Source: Roseiarcus sp963732155 (lineage in GTDB: Bacteria > Pseudomonadota > Alphaproteobacteria > Rhizobiales > Beijerinckiaceae). Taken from it: a stretch of DNA of 64,000 bases. This document shows, in pieces, positions 23,749-33,213 of this stretch (its first letter is position 1; each line of letters starts with the position of its first letter). The position numbers and the translations under genes were made by a program. The stretch covers positions 16,960 to 80,959 of the forward strand of contig CAVSYB010000018.1 of NCBI GenBank assembly GCA_963732155.1, read 5' to 3'. Below the pieces are notes generated by a model, which saw only the letters and a program-made list of their open reading frames with translations, ran no database searches and was not told the origin of the DNA.

Positions 23749-25128
23749 ATGTCTGCATCGCAACCGACCAGCGCTCGACCGCGGGTGTTGATCCTCGGCG
23801 CCGGCTTCGGCGGCCTTTCGGCGGCCAAGGCGCTGGCCAAGGCGCCCGTCGACGTCACCGTCGTCGATCAGCACAACTATCACCTGTTCCAGCCCTTGCT
23901 CTATCAGGTGGCGACCGCCGGATTGTCGCCCGCCGACATCGCCGCGCCGATCCGCAGCGTGCTGGCGCGGCAGGCCAATACGACGGTCGTGCTGGCCGAG
24001 GTTTCCGGCGTCGACCTCGAACGCCGGCAGGTTCTCGCCGAGGGTCGGCGGGTCGACTATGATTTTCTCATCGTGGCGACCGGCGCCCGGCACGCCTATT
24101 TCGGCCATGACGACTGGGCGCGATTCGCGCCCGGCCTCAAGCGCATCGACGATGCGACCTATCTTCGACGGCGCATCCTGCTCGCCTTCGAACAGGCGGA
24201 ATCGGAGAGCGACGCCGAGCGGCGCCGCCGGCTGCTCAACTTCGTCGTGGTCGGCGGCGGCCCGACCGGGGTCGAAATGGCCGGCGCCATCGCCGAACTC
24301 GCCCGCAAGGCGCTGAAATCCGATTTCCGGACGATCGATCCCGGCAGCGCGCGCATCGTTCTCGTCGAAGCCGCCCCGCGGCTCCTGACGCCTTTTGATC
24401 CCGGCCTGTCGGAAGCGGCGCGCCGGTCGCTGGAGCGGCTCGGCGTCGAGATTCGCCTGGGCGCCGCGGTGACGGCGTGCGACGCGGAGGGCGTCGCCAT
24501 AGGCGCCGAGCGGATTCCGGCGGCGACGATCGTCTGGGGCGCCGGCGTGATGGCCTCGCCCGCCGGGGCCTGGCTCGGCGCGAAGACCGACGCCGCCGGC
24601 CGGGTCGAAGTGCAGGCCGATCTCTCCCTGCCCGGCCATCCCGAGGTTTTCGTCATCGGCGACACCGCCCTCGCGAGGTCGCGCGACGGCCGGCCGCTGC
24701 CCGGCATCGCGCCGGTCGCCAAGCAGCAGGGCGCCTATGTCGCGCGCCTGCTCGTCGAGCGGCTGGGCGGCCGCGCGACGCCGCCGTTTCGCTACCGCGA
24801 CTTTGGCATCCTGGCGACGATCGGCCGCCGGTCCGCCGTCGTTCAGATGGGACCGCTGAGGCTTTCCGGCTCGCTCGCCTGGCTGCTGTGGTGCTTTGCG
24901 CACATCTATTTCCTGATCGGCTTCAGAAACCGCCTCGCCGTGGTCATGAACTGGGCCTGGAACTATGCGACGTTCCAGCGCGGAATGCGGCTGATCACGG
25001 GAACCACGGGATCGCGCATGACGGAGACGGACGAGGCCGCGCCGCCGCTCGATCGGAATTCCGCGGAGACCGCGCATCCGACGGGCGCCGAACGGTCGGC
25101 CGCCGCCGGGACAGGCGGTCCTTCGTAA
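23749..25128 (+). CDS. ndh: Type II NADH dehydrogenase-like FAD oxidoreductase
   Basis: This is a 459-residue two-dinucleotide-binding flavoprotein. The FAD motif GAGFGGLSAAKAL (residues ~15-27), the NAD motif VVGGGPTGVEMAG and VFVIGDTA are present. The quinone-site region HNYHLFQPLLYQVAT, then LSPADIA, and a C-terminal amphipathic/hydrophobic stretch (WLLWCFAHIYFLIGFRNR) identify NDH-2, which passes electrons from NADH to quinone at the membrane without pumping protons. The start is ATG 23749; the frame continues upstream but without a good ribosome site. The last ~45 residues are a polar, low-complexity tail. Confidence 0.88.
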   Translation: MSASQPTSARPRVLILGAGFGGLSAAKALAKAPVDVTVVDQHNYHLFQPLLYQVATAGLSPADIAAPIRSVLARQANTTVVLAEVSGVDLERRQVLAEGRRVDYDFLIVATGARHAYFGHDDWARFAPGLKRIDDATYLRRRILLAFEQAESESDAERRRRLLNFVVVGGGPTGVEMAGAIAELARKALKSDFRTIDPGSARIVLVEAAPRLLTPFDPGLSEAARRSLERLGVEIRLGAAVTACDAEGVAIGAERIPAATIVWGAGVMASPAGAWLGAKTDAAGRVEVQADLSLPGHPEVFVIGDTALARSRDGRPLPGIAPVAKQQGAYVARLLVERLGGRATPPFRYRDFGILATIGRRSAVVQMGPLRLSGSLAWLLWCFAHIYFLIGFRNRLAVVMNWAWNYATFQRGMRLITGTTGSRMTETDEAAPPLDRNSAETAHPTGAERSAAAGTGGPS

Positions 25129-25270
25129 CCGACGAGCGGAGCCCCGGTCGGGCGAACGAGCGTCAGAGACGTCGACGACGCCGCGGCTGTTTGGCCTTGC
25201 GGCGGCGCTTGGTCGGCGGCATCATGCGGCCCGCGCAGCCGCTGTCCCGGCCGAAGCGCGTGAAGGGCCG

Positions 25271-26095
25271 ATGATGACCGATACGAACGTCGATCCTTTC
25301 GCCAAGTTCAAGGCGGTCCAGCGCGAGGCCTGGTCGGTGTTCGCGCCGGTGGAAGTCTTCACCGCCGCGCCGGCGGCGAAGCTGGTGAAATTCGCTCAGG
25401 CGGCGGCGGGCCTCAGCGTGCTCGACGTCGCCTGCGGAACCGGCGTCGTCGCGGTCACCGCCGCCCGTCTGGGGGCGAAAACGCATGGGCTGGATCTTTC
25501 GCCGGCGCTGATCGAGCGCGCTCGCCAAAACGCCGAGATTACCGGCGTCGACGTCGCGTTCGTCGAGGGGGACGCCGAGGCGCTGCCGTACCCCGACGCC
25601 TCGTTCGACATCGTCCTCAGCCAGTTCGGCCATATCTTCGCGCCGCGTCCCGAGGTGGCGTTGCGCGAGATGCTGCGGGTGCTCAAGCCGGGAGGCCGCA
25701 TCGCCTTCTCGGCCTGGCCCCCCGAACTGTTCACCGGGCGCCAGTTCGAATTGATCGCGCGCTACATGCCGCCGCCGCCTCCGGAGGCGAAATCGCCGGC
25801 GCCGCCGACGTTATGGGGCGACCCGAACGTCATTCGCGACAGGCTCGGCGGTCGGACGAACGACCTCGTGTTCGAGCGCGGCACGATGATCGTGCCGAGC
25901 CTCAGCGTCCAGCACTCCCGCATTTCGCAGGAAGCGACGATCGGCCCGTTGACCAAAATCGTCGCCTCGCTTCAAGGCGATCCGGTGAAGCTGGCGCGGC
26001 TGCGGGGCGAATACGAGGCGATGCTCGGCGAGGTGTTCGAAGACAACGCGCTGCATCTGCACTTCATCATGGCGCGCGCGGTCAAAGCGCGCTGA
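25271..26095 (+). CDS. Class I SAM-dependent methyltransferase
   Basis: This is a 274-residue protein. SAM-binding motif I is VLDVACGTGVVAVTAA (residues ~50-65), and motif II/III (HGLDLSPALIERARQ, DAEALPYPDASFDIV) has the typical Ubi/COQ5-like layout. The C-terminal part (after residue ~165) is less conserved and sets the substrate, which I cannot name. The ATG-ATG start follows AAGGG. It is preceded by NDH-2 and followed by the sulfurtransferase; no operon is evident. Confidence 0.88.
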   Translation: MMTDTNVDPFAKFKAVQREAWSVFAPVEVFTAAPAAKLVKFAQAAAGLSVLDVACGTGVVAVTAARLGAKTHGLDLSPALIERARQNAEITGVDVAFVEGDAEALPYPDASFDIVLSQFGHIFAPRPEVALREMLRVLKPGGRIAFSAWPPELFTGRQFELIARYMPPPPPEAKSPAPPTLWGDPNVIRDRLGGRTNDLVFERGTMIVPSLSVQHSRISQEATIGPLTKIVASLQGDPVKLARLRGEYEAMLGEVFEDNALHLHFIMARAVKAR

Positions 26096-26288
26096 GCCGC
26101 GGCCCCCATCCGCGGTGAGGCCCGGCGCCGGCGCCCCTTTGGCCGAGCGGCCGGCCGCGGCTCGCGCGACAATTTCAGGACCGAACGCCGGTTCCGACCG
26201 GGCTGAGCGTGGGCGAACGGGCCGACGGCTCGCCGCCTTGCAATGTGAACGCCGCCGCGCAAGACTCCGTCCGCTCCGAAGAGAACGC

Positions 26289-27170
26289 ATGCCGATGACC
26301 TCGCAGAATTTCGTCACCACCGCATGGCTCGCCGACCATTTGAACGAGCCCGGCCTCGGTTTGATCGACGCCTCCTGGCATCTGCCGCCGACCGGACGCA
26401 GCGGGGCGGCCGAGTTTCGAACGGGCCACATTCCCGGCGCGGTATTCTTCGATATCGACCTCATCGCCGACACGTCGAGCGACTTGCCCCATATGTTGCC
26501 GGACCCCGTGGCGTTCTCCTCGGCGATGCGCAAGCTCGGGCTCGGCGACGGCATGCATATGGCCGTCTATGACGCGCACGGCCTGTTCGCCGCCGCCAGG
26601 GCCTGGTGGATGCTGCGCGCGTTCGGCGTGCGGGACGTGAGGATTCTGGAGGGCGGACTGCCCAAATGGATCAGCGAGGGGCGCCCGCTCGAGGAGGGCG
26701 CGCCCGAACGCCAGCCGCGGCATTTCACCGCCCGCCTCGATCACAGCTTTGTCGCATCGCTCGCCGACGTGCAGGCGGCGCTGGCGAGCGGCGCGACGCA
26801 GGTGGTGGACGCCCGGCCGGCGGAACGGTTTCTCGGCAACGCGCCCGAGCCGCGCCCCGGCCTGAAAAGCGGCCATATGCCCGGCAGCGTGAACGTGCCG
26901 TTCGTCGAGATCGTCGAGCACGGCAGGCTGAAGCCGCCCGAGGCGCTGGCCGAGACCATGGCCGCGCACGGCGTCGATCTCGCCAGGCCGCTGATCACGA
27001 CCTGCGGCTCCGGCGTCTCGGCGGCCATCCTGGCGCTCGCTCTCGAAGAAATCGGCGGAAAGGTCGCCGGCCTTTACGATGGCTCGTGGGCCGAATGGGG
27101 CGCGCGTGACGATTGCCAGGTCGCGACCGGCCCGGCGGGCGCTGGCGCGGCGCGACCCGGACCGCGCTGA
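26289..27170 (+). CDS. sseA: 3-mercaptopyruvate sulfurtransferase (tandem rhodanese)
   Basis: This is a 293-residue protein with two rhodanese domains: residues ~8-135 inactive and ~155-285 active. The catalytic Cys239 sits in TTCGSGVSA; the CGSGVS loop is the mercaptopyruvate signature, as opposed to CRKGVT-type thiosulfate enzymes. It transfers sulfur from 3-mercaptopyruvate to thiols or cyanide. Substrate Arg residues are expected near DARPAERF. The start is ATG 26289 (GAAGAGAAC upstream), with ATG 26295 as alternative. It joins cysK and the TauE-like exporter as the third sulfur gene in ~7 kb. Confidence 0.9.
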   Translation: MPMTSQNFVTTAWLADHLNEPGLGLIDASWHLPPTGRSGAAEFRTGHIPGAVFFDIDLIADTSSDLPHMLPDPVAFSSAMRKLGLGDGMHMAVYDAHGLFAAARAWWMLRAFGVRDVRILEGGLPKWISEGRPLEEGAPERQPRHFTARLDHSFVASLADVQAALASGATQVVDARPAERFLGNAPEPRPGLKSGHMPGSVNVPFVEIVEHGRLKPPEALAETMAAHGVDLARPLITTCGSGVSAAILALALEEIGGKVAGLYDGSWAEWGARDDCQVATGPAGAGAARPGPR

Positions 27171-27231
27171 CCGACAATAATGCTTATTAATTACAATAAC
27201 ATGTCGCCGTCATTGCAGGAAATAAATTAGG

Positions 27232-27753
27232 ATGCCAACCGCCCCGCCGGGCGCGCGCGCGCTTCCCGACCTCGATCATCAGGCGCTGCTGCGGCGGGCG
27301 TTCGCCGTGGCGCGGCGGTCCCGCGAGCGCGGCGATCATCCGTTCGGCGCGATCCTGGCGGGGCCGGACGGCGCCAGCCTGAAAGAGCAGGGCAATGGCT
27401 TTGCGTCCGAGGGCGGCGACCGGACCGCGCATGCCGAGCGCCTGCTGGCGACCTGGGCGTCCCGCGCCTACGACGCCGTGTTTCTCGCGACCTGCACGCT
27501 CTACGCCTCCGCCGAGCCCTGCGCGATGTGCGCGGGCGCCCTCTATTGGGCGGGCGTCGGCCGCGTCGTCTACGGCCAATCCGAAAAGAGCCTGAAGGCG
27601 ATGACCGGCGCGCACAGCGAGAATCCGACGCTCGACCTGCCCTGCCGCAGCGTCTTCGCCGCCGGACAGCGTCCGGTCGAAGTGATCGGGCCGCTGCTGG
27701 AAGACGAGGCGGCGGCGTTGCAGCGGGACTTCTGGGCGGGCTCCTCGCGTTAG
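27232..27753 (+). CDS. Nucleoside/guanine deaminase (cytidine deaminase fold)
   Basis: This is a 173-residue zinc hydrolase. The zinc and proton-shuttle residues are His67-Ala-Glu69 (TAHAE) and Cys97/Cys100 (PCAMC). The motif order and length fit the guanine deaminase/TadA-like group. TadA itself has a different C-terminus (no Asp/Glu-rich tail), so a free base or nucleoside is the likelier substrate. The upstream 61 bases are AT-rich with an AATAA-TGC-TTATT dyad (27176-27188), probably promoter. The convergent neighbour is a BMP-type nucleoside importer, which strengthens a purine-salvage role. Confidence 0.88.
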   Translation: MPTAPPGARALPDLDHQALLRRAFAVARRSRERGDHPFGAILAGPDGASLKEQGNGFASEGGDRTAHAERLLATWASRAYDAVFLATCTLYASAEPCAMCAGALYWAGVGRVVYGQSEKSLKAMTGAHSENPTLDLPCRSVFAAGQRPVEVIGPLLEDEAAALQRDFWAGSSR

Positions 27754-27796
27754 GCGAGGCTGCCTTCGTCCGCGCGCCGCCGATCGCGCTCGGCGC

Positions 27797-27821
27797 AAAA
27801 AAAGGCGGCCCGCAGGCCGCC
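27797..27821 (-). terminator. Rho-independent terminator of the BMP transporter operon
   Basis: Read on the minus strand, a perfect 7-bp GC stem (GGCGGCC / GGCCGCC, 27804-27821) with a 4-base loop is followed at once by seven T residues (27803-27797). It lies 43 bases past the stop codon of the binding-protein gene, the last gene of the operon. Confidence 0.85.
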
Positions 27822-27863
27822 TCGCCGATCGGGCGTCGAAACGGCCCCTTTACGAATTCGCGC

Positions 27864-28937
27864 TCATTGCGGAACCTTGTCGTCGATGCCCTTGACGTAC
27901 CAGTTCATGCCGAGCACGTCGCCGTCCTCGAGCGTCTTCGCGCCGGGCTTGCAGCGGTCCTTGCCGTCCTGATCGAGCACCGGGCAGGCGAAGGGCTGCA
28001 CCGCGCCCGAGGCGATGTCGGCGGTGGTCTTTTCCGCCATCGCCTTGACGTCGTCCGGCATGTTGGCGAACGGCGCCATCACCACCATCTTCTTGCCGAT
28101 GCCGTCCCAGGTGTCGGCCGACTTCCACTTGCCGTCGATCAAAGCCTGAATGCGCGAGGTGTAATAGGGACCCCAGTTGTCGGTGTTGGCGGTCAGTTGC
28201 GCCTTCGGCGCGAACTTCATCATGTCCGAGGACTGGCCGAAGCCGAGCTTGCCGGCCTTCTCGGCTTCCTGCAACGGCGCCGCCGAATCGGTGTGCTGGG
28301 TCAGGATGTCGGCGCCCTGGGCGAGCAGCGCCTTGGCGGCGTCCGCCTCCTTGCCCGGATCGAACCAGGTGTTGACCCAGACGATCTTGATCTTGGCGGC
28401 GGGATTGGTCGTCTGGAGGCCGCGCTCAAACGCGTTGATCCCCGAAATGACCTCCGGGATCGGGAAGGAGACGATATAGCCGATCGTGTTGGTCTTGGTC
28501 ATCTTGCCGGCGATCTCGCCCATCACATAGCGGCCCTCGTAGAATTTGGCCGCATAGGTCGACATGTTGGGCGCGCGCTTGTAGCCGGTCGCGTGCTCGA
28601 ACATCACTTTCGGGAATTTCTTGGCGACCTTCAGCGTCGGATCCATGAAGCCGAACGATGTCGTGAAAACGATGTTGCAGCCGCTGCGGGCGAGCTGCTC
28701 GATCGCCCGCTCGCTATCGCTGTCGGGGATGTTTTCGAGAAAGGTCGTCGCGTCGACCTTGTCGCCCAGGGCGGCCGCGGCCGCCAGACGACCCTGGTCG
28801 TGCTGATAGGAATAGCCGAAATCACCGACCGGGCCGGTGTAGACCCAGCAAGCCTTCACTTTGCCGGCCGCCTCGGCGCCGCCGGCGACCGCCAGCGAAA
28901 GCGCCGCGACAGCGGCGGCGGTAAAGAGTGTGCGCAT
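27864..28937 (-). CDS. BMP family substrate-binding protein of an ABC importer
   Basis: This is a 357-residue periplasmic protein with signal peptide MRTLFTAAAVAALSLAVAGG, cleaved near AEA|AGK. The BMP fold is seen in CWVYTGPVGDFGYSY, SFGFMDPTLKVAKKFP, FEHATGYKR and YVMGEIAG. The family binds purine nucleosides (PnrA, BmpA), and some members bind other ligands. It is the last gene of a four-gene import operon; 94 bases separate it from the permease gene, room for an internal processing or promoter site. A strong terminator follows. Confidence 0.93.
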   Translation of the reverse strand: MRTLFTAAAVAALSLAVAGGAEAAGKVKACWVYTGPVGDFGYSYQHDQGRLAAAAALGDKVDATTFLENIPDSDSERAIEQLARSGCNIVFTTSFGFMDPTLKVAKKFPKVMFEHATGYKRAPNMSTYAAKFYEGRYVMGEIAGKMTKTNTIGYIVSFPIPEVISGINAFERGLQTTNPAAKIKIVWVNTWFDPGKEADAAKALLAQGADILTQHTDSAAPLQEAEKAGKLGFGQSSDMMKFAPKAQLTANTDNWGPYYTSRIQALIDGKWKSADTWDGIGKKMVVMAPFANMPDDVKAMAEKTTADIASGAVQPFACPVLDQDGKDRCKPGAKTLEDGDVLGMNWYVKGIDDKVPQ

Positions 28938-29031
28938 GAACCATCCTCCAGTTTACAACACCAGCCTTCGACCTCTGCAACATCGGCGCCGGCGGTCGCT
29001 TCCGGCTGCCGATCGGATTGGGGCGCGCGCT

Positions 29032-29961
29032 CTACCGGTCCGGAATGAACGCCACGCCGAGCGAAGCGGGCGCCAGCGCCCCGCGGCTGTCGCGGATGGA
29101 AAGCACGACCAGAACGACGATCGTCGTCAGGTACGGCAGCGAATTGAGGAGCTGCGCCGGGATCGGCACGCCCAGACCCTGGAACGCCAGCGCCAGCACC
29201 GCGACGCCGCCGAACAACAGCGCGCCGGCGAGCGCCCGCCACGGCTTCCAGGAGGCGAACACCACCAGGGCGAGCGCGATCCAGCCGCGTCCTGCGGTCA
29301 TGTCCGGCGACCAGAACGGCGTATAGGAAAGCGACAGATAGCTGCCCCCAAGACCCGCGCAGGCGCCGCCGAACAGCACGGCGAGCAGCCGGATGCCGCG
29401 CACCGGCACGCCGAGCGAATGACCGGAGGTGTGATTTTCGCCGACCGCGCGCAGCGTCAGGCCGGCCCGGGTGCGCATCAGCCAATAGCTCACCGCGCCG
29501 GTCAGCAGGACGGCGAAATAGACGAAGAAATCCTCGCCGAAAATCAACCGGCCGACCAGGGGCAAGTCCGACAGGCCGGGGATCGACAGATGCGGCGCGG
29601 CGGTTCGCTTCAACCCGACGAATCCTTCGCCGATCAGATTGGCGAGGCCGCGCCCGAAGATGGTCAGCGCGAGGCCGGCGGCGACCTGATTGGTCGCCAG
29701 GCCGATCGTCAGGAACGCGAACACGCCGGAGAGCAGCACGCCGGCCAAGATGCCCGCGGCGACGCCGACCAGCGTCGAGCCGCTGAGATAGGCGAAGGCG
29801 AAGCCTGTCGAGGCGCCGACGATCATCATGCCCTCGAGGCCGAGATTGAGCACCCCCGCCCGCTCGGCGACGACCTCGCCGAGCGCGGCGAGAAGGAGCG
29901 GCGTCGCGGCGGCGACGATGATCACCAGGATGTCCTGAACCTGCTGCGCGTCGAAGGTCAC
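29032..29961 (-). CDS. ABC importer permease (YufQ/NupQ-like)
   Basis: This is a 309-residue inner-membrane permease with 8-9 hydrophobic helices. It begins MTFDAQQVQDILVIIVAAATP, shown in part, and contains GEVVAERAGVLNLGLEGMM, the coupling region shared by nucleoside ABC permeases. The start is GTG at 29959-29961 and overlaps the stop of the upstream permease by four bases (GTGA), so the two are translationally coupled. Confidence 0.92.
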   Translation of the reverse strand: MTFDAQQVQDILVIIVAAATPLLLAALGEVVAERAGVLNLGLEGMMIVGASTGFAFAYLSGSTLVGVAAGILAGVLLSGVFAFLTIGLATNQVAAGLALTIFGRGLANLIGEGFVGLKRTAAPHLSIPGLSDLPLVGRLIFGEDFFVYFAVLLTGAVSYWLMRTRAGLTLRAVGENHTSGHSLGVPVRGIRLLAVLFGGACAGLGGSYLSLSYTPFWSPDMTAGRGWIALALVVFASWKPWRALAGALLFGGVAVLALAFQGLGVPIPAQLLNSLPYLTTIVVLVVLSIRDSRGALAPASLGVAFIPDR

Positions 29962-31046
29962 GAGCGGGCCCCCAGAGTGAATTGCAACCTGTAGCGCGCC
30001 AGAACGTCGGCGGCGAGCACGCAGATCAGCAGCACGCCCTGGAACGCCAGCGTCAGATCGCCCGGCAGATGCATGGCGATCTGCGCGTCCTCGCCGCCGA
30101 CGAAGGTCAGCGCGAGCACCAGGCCGGCGATGAAGATGCCGACCGGCGACAGGCGACCGAGGAACGCGACGATGATCGCCGAAAAGCCGTAGCCCGGCGA
30201 AATCGAGGGCAATAGCTGGCCGATCCTTCCCGAGACCTCGGCGACCCCGGCGAGGCCGGCGAGGCCGCCGGAAATGGCGAAGGCGGCGATCGCCACCGTG
30301 CGGTCGTTGAAGCCGCCGAACCGGGCCGCCCTGGGCGACGAGCCGACGAGCCGAACCTGAAAGCCGAACAGCGTTCTGGCGAACACGATCGCGGCGATCG
30401 CGGCGACGATCGGGGCGAGCAGCACGCCCAGATGGAGAGAGCCCCCGTCAAACAGAACTGGCAGCGTCGCCTCGGGATCGAAGTTGACCGAGACCGGCAG
30501 ATTATGGCCCGACGGGTCCTTCCACGGACCGCGCACCAGCCAGTCGAGGCCCAATTGGGCGACATAGACCAGCATCAGGCTCGACAGGATTTCCGAGACG
30601 TTGAGCCAGACGCGCAGCAAGGCGGGGATCATCGCATAGAGCAGCCCGCCGAGCGCGCCCAGAATCAACATCGCCGGCAGAATCCACCAGCTTCCGAACA
30701 CGCCCTGCAGCGCGCCGTCATGGGTCAGCAGGCCGAGCCAGCCGCCCAGCGCGCCGCCGGCGATGAACTGGCCCTCGGCGCCGATGTTCCAGTAGTTGGC
30801 GCGGTAGCAGAAGGCGAGCCCGACGGCGATCAGGATCAGCGGCGTGGCCTTCACGGCGATCGCCTGGAGCGAATAGGATTGCGACAGCGGCTCGATGAAA
30901 TAGACGTCGAAGGCGGTGAGCGGCGAGCGGCCCATCAGCGCGACGACGACGCCGCCGACGAGGATGGCGACGATCATCGCGCCGACCGGCGCCAGGATTT
31001 CGCGCAGCGTCGAGCGCTGCGGGCGCGCCACAAGATCAATGCGCAT
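29958..31046 (-). CDS. ABC importer permease (YufP/NupP-like)
   Basis: This is a 362-residue inner-membrane permease, larger than its partner because of an extra N-terminal helix. Characteristic segments are FCYRANYWNIGAEGQFIAGG and LNVSEILSSLMLVYVA, plus a C-terminal GLVLALTFVGGEDAQI. It pairs with the 309-residue permease to form the heterodimeric channel. Its start overlaps the end of the ATPase gene by 11 bases. Confidence 0.92.
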   Translation of the reverse strand: MRIDLVARPQRSTLREILAPVGAMIVAILVGGVVVALMGRSPLTAFDVYFIEPLSQSYSLQAIAVKATPLILIAVGLAFCYRANYWNIGAEGQFIAGGALGGWLGLLTHDGALQGVFGSWWILPAMLILGALGGLLYAMIPALLRVWLNVSEILSSLMLVYVAQLGLDWLVRGPWKDPSGHNLPVSVNFDPEATLPVLFDGGSLHLGVLLAPIVAAIAAIVFARTLFGFQVRLVGSSPRAARFGGFNDRTVAIAAFAISGGLAGLAGVAEVSGRIGQLLPSISPGYGFSAIIVAFLGRLSPVGIFIAGLVLALTFVGGEDAQIAMHLPGDLTLAFQGVLLICVLAADVLARYRLQFTLGARS

Positions 31047-32610
31047 GGCCGCCCTCGCCCGCAGAATCCGCGGCGTGCGACATGCCCGCCATCAACAGAC
31101 CGATCGCCTCGCGCGTGGTGCTGCGCGCCGGCAGCGCCTCCGACAATTCGCCGACATGGATGACCGCGATGCGATCGCTGATCTCGAACAGCTCGTCGAG
31201 GTCCTGGCTGATGATCAGCACGGCGGCGCCGCGCGCCGACAGATCGATCAACGCCTGCCGGATCGTCGCCGACGCGAGAGCGTCGACGCCCCAGGTCGGC
31301 TGGTTGATGATGAGCAGCGCCGGTTCGCGGAGGATCTCGCGCCCGACCACGAATTTTTGCAAATTGCCGCCCGACAGCGTGCGCGCCAGCGGATCGGCGC
31401 CCGACTTGCGAACGTCGAACGCCACGACGACTTTTTGCGATTGCGCCTTGGCGGCGGCCCCGTTGATGACGCCCCATCGCGTCAGGCCGTTCGTCCCGTG
31501 GCCGGTCAGCACCATGTTCTCCGACAGCGTGAAATCGGGGGCGGCGGCGTGGCCGTTGCGCTCCTCCGGCACGAAGCCGGCGCGCAGCGCGCGTCTTTGA
31601 CCGATGCCGAGCGCCCCGACCAACTCGCCGTCGATGACGATCGCCTCGGGCCTCGGCGCGAGGCTCTCGCCCGAAAGATTGGCGAACAGCTCCGACTGGC
31701 CGTTGCCGGCGACGCCGGCGACCCCGAACACCTCGCCGCCCTTCACCGCCAGGGAAAGGTGTTTGAGCGAGACGCCGTGCAGCGACGGCGACGGCGCGTC
31801 GAGATCGGACACCACGAGCCGCGCCTTGCCGACCGAATGAGCCCCCGCCGCGCGCACCTCCATGATCTGCGAACCGACCATCAGGGCGGCGAGCGAGCGC
31901 GGCGTTTCGACTTTCGGATCGCATGTGCCCACGACCTTGCCGAGGCGCAGGATGGTCGCCCGGTCACAGAGCCGCTTCACCTCCTCGAGATGATGCGAGA
32001 TATAGAGCAGCGCCCGGCCCTCGGCCTTGAGGCGGTCCAGCGTCTCGAACAACTTCTCGGCTTCCTGCGGCGTCAGCACGGAAGTCGGTTCGTCGAGAAT
32101 CAGCACTTTGGGGTCCTGCAGCAGGCAGCGCGCGATTTCGATGCGCTGGCGCTCGCCCGCCGAAAGCGACCAGACCGGCCGCGTCGGCTCCAGACCCATG
32201 CCGTAGGCGCGCGAAATTTCGTCGATCCTGCCGGGGACGTCGTCGAGGCGGACCTCCGGCGGCATGACCAACGCGATGTTCTCCGCCACGGTCAGATTGT
32301 CGAACAGCGAGAAATGCTGGAACACCATGCCGATGCCCAACGCGCGGGCGGCGTTGGGGTTGGCCAGGGTTATCGGCGCGCCCTGCCAGAGAATGTCGCC
32401 GTCGGTCGGCGCCAGCAGCCCATAGAGCATCTTGACCAGCGTCGACTTGCCGGCGCCGTTCTCGCCGAGCAAGGCGTGGACCTCGCCGGGGATCAGTCCG
32501 AGGCTGACGTTGTCGTTGGCGGTGAAGGAGCCGAACCGCTTGGTGATGCCGCGCGCCGCCAGAAGCGGCGATTCAGGTTCGCCCATCATCGCATTGTTCG
32601 TCGACGCCAT
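31036..32610 (-). CDS. ABC importer ATPase with two nucleotide-binding domains (YufO-like)
   Basis: This is a 524-residue cytoplasmic protein with two ABC domains. The first has Walker A GENGAGKS (49-56), signature LSAGERQR and Walker B VLILDEPTSVL. The second has a degenerate Walker A (GVAGNGQSEL), signature LSGGNLQK and a Walker B with Asn-Gln (LLIINQPTWGV) instead of Asp-Glu, as in other sugar/nucleoside dual ATPases. The start is ATG 32608-32610 with GGGGAGG five bases upstream; a longer frame to 32730 lacks one. It is the first gene of the importer operon. Confidence 0.93.
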   Translation of the reverse strand: MASTNNAMMGEPESPLLAARGITKRFGSFTANDNVSLGLIPGEVHALLGENGAGKSTLVKMLYGLLAPTDGDILWQGAPITLANPNAARALGIGMVFQHFSLFDNLTVAENIALVMPPEVRLDDVPGRIDEISRAYGMGLEPTRPVWSLSAGERQRIEIARCLLQDPKVLILDEPTSVLTPQEAEKLFETLDRLKAEGRALLYISHHLEEVKRLCDRATILRLGKVVGTCDPKVETPRSLAALMVGSQIMEVRAAGAHSVGKARLVVSDLDAPSPSLHGVSLKHLSLAVKGGEVFGVAGVAGNGQSELFANLSGESLAPRPEAIVIDGELVGALGIGQRRALRAGFVPEERNGHAAAPDFTLSENMVLTGHGTNGLTRWGVINGAAAKAQSQKVVVAFDVRKSGADPLARTLSGGNLQKFVVGREILREPALLIINQPTWGVDALASATIRQALIDLSARGAAVLIISQDLDELFEISDRIAVIHVGELSEALPARSTTREAIGLLMAGMSHAADSAGEGGHAH

Positions 32611-32701
32611 TCCGGCCTCCCCAGCCAGGACAGAAACGATATTATCGGCTTCGCCCGACATGGCCAGCGGCGATCGGCCGCGCTCGTCCCGACACCCCGC
32701 A

Positions 32702-32730
32702 AGAACTTTCGCATATTGCAGAAATGTCAA
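32702..32730 (-). promoter_or_regulatory. Possible promoter of the BMP importer operon
   Basis: A perfect TTGACA (32730-32725 on the minus strand) lies 115 bases upstream of the ATPase start. The hexamer 17 bases on (AGTTCT) is a poor -10, so the assignment rests mainly on the -35. Confidence 0.3.
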
Positions 32731-32907
32731 GGGGAGAGACCGCGATGACCAACGGAATCATCGATCCGGTCGCCGCGCTCGCGGACGAATCTTCCCGCGC
32801 CGGCCGCCGACCTCTCTCCGCCCCCGGCTTGAACGGGGCCGACGCCGGAGTGAGCCCCGCGCGAAAACGGAAGTCAAAGACGTCGGCGGCGAGGCGAGGC
32901 GGAGCGC

Positions 32908-33204
32908 TCAGGGTCGGCTCGCATCGATATGGCCGAGATCTCGCTCGGGGTCGAGGCGATCGCGCACCAGACGCTTGAGGGCGGCCGCGTCGGGGAACCC
33001 GCCGTCGCGCTTGCGCTCCCAAATCAGTTCGCCGTCGTATTCGATCTTGAAGGCGCCGCCGGTCGCCGGCGCGAGCGCGACCTCGCCGATTTCGTCGGCG
33101 AAAGTCGAGAGCAGCTCCTGCGCCATCCAGGCGGCGCGCAACAGCCATCGGCATTGCGTGCAATAGGTGATGACGATGCGCGGTCTCGCTCGATCGCTCG
33201 TCAC
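32908..33204 (-). CDS. SelT/SelW/SelH family thioredoxin-like protein
   Basis: This is a 98-residue protein. The redox motif Cys-Thr-Gln-Cys (YCTQCRWLLRAAWMAQELL, in part) near residue 15 and the C-terminal GGAFKIEYDGELIWERKRDGGFPD, in part, are typical of the bacterial Rdx/SelT-W-H family, with Cys in place of selenocysteine. The function is unknown but redox is likely. It lies nine bases downstream of the cupin gene and should be in the same operon. Confidence 0.9.
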   Translation of the reverse strand: MTSDRARPRIVITYCTQCRWLLRAAWMAQELLSTFADEIGEVALAPATGGAFKIEYDGELIWERKRDGGFPDAAALKRLVRDRLDPERDLGHIDASRP

Positions 33205-33213
33205 GCCGCGTCC

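Noticed and set aside
25163..25225. A 20-residue Arg/Lys-rich peptide frame starting with two Met codons
   Set aside because: It lacks a ribosome-binding site, and Arg runs arise easily in GC-rich DNA.
32745..32978. A 77-codon frame with GGGGAGAG upstream of its ATG
   Set aside because: The product is low-complexity, and the frame overlaps the 3' end of the SelT-like gene antisense. The ribosome-site match alone is not enough.
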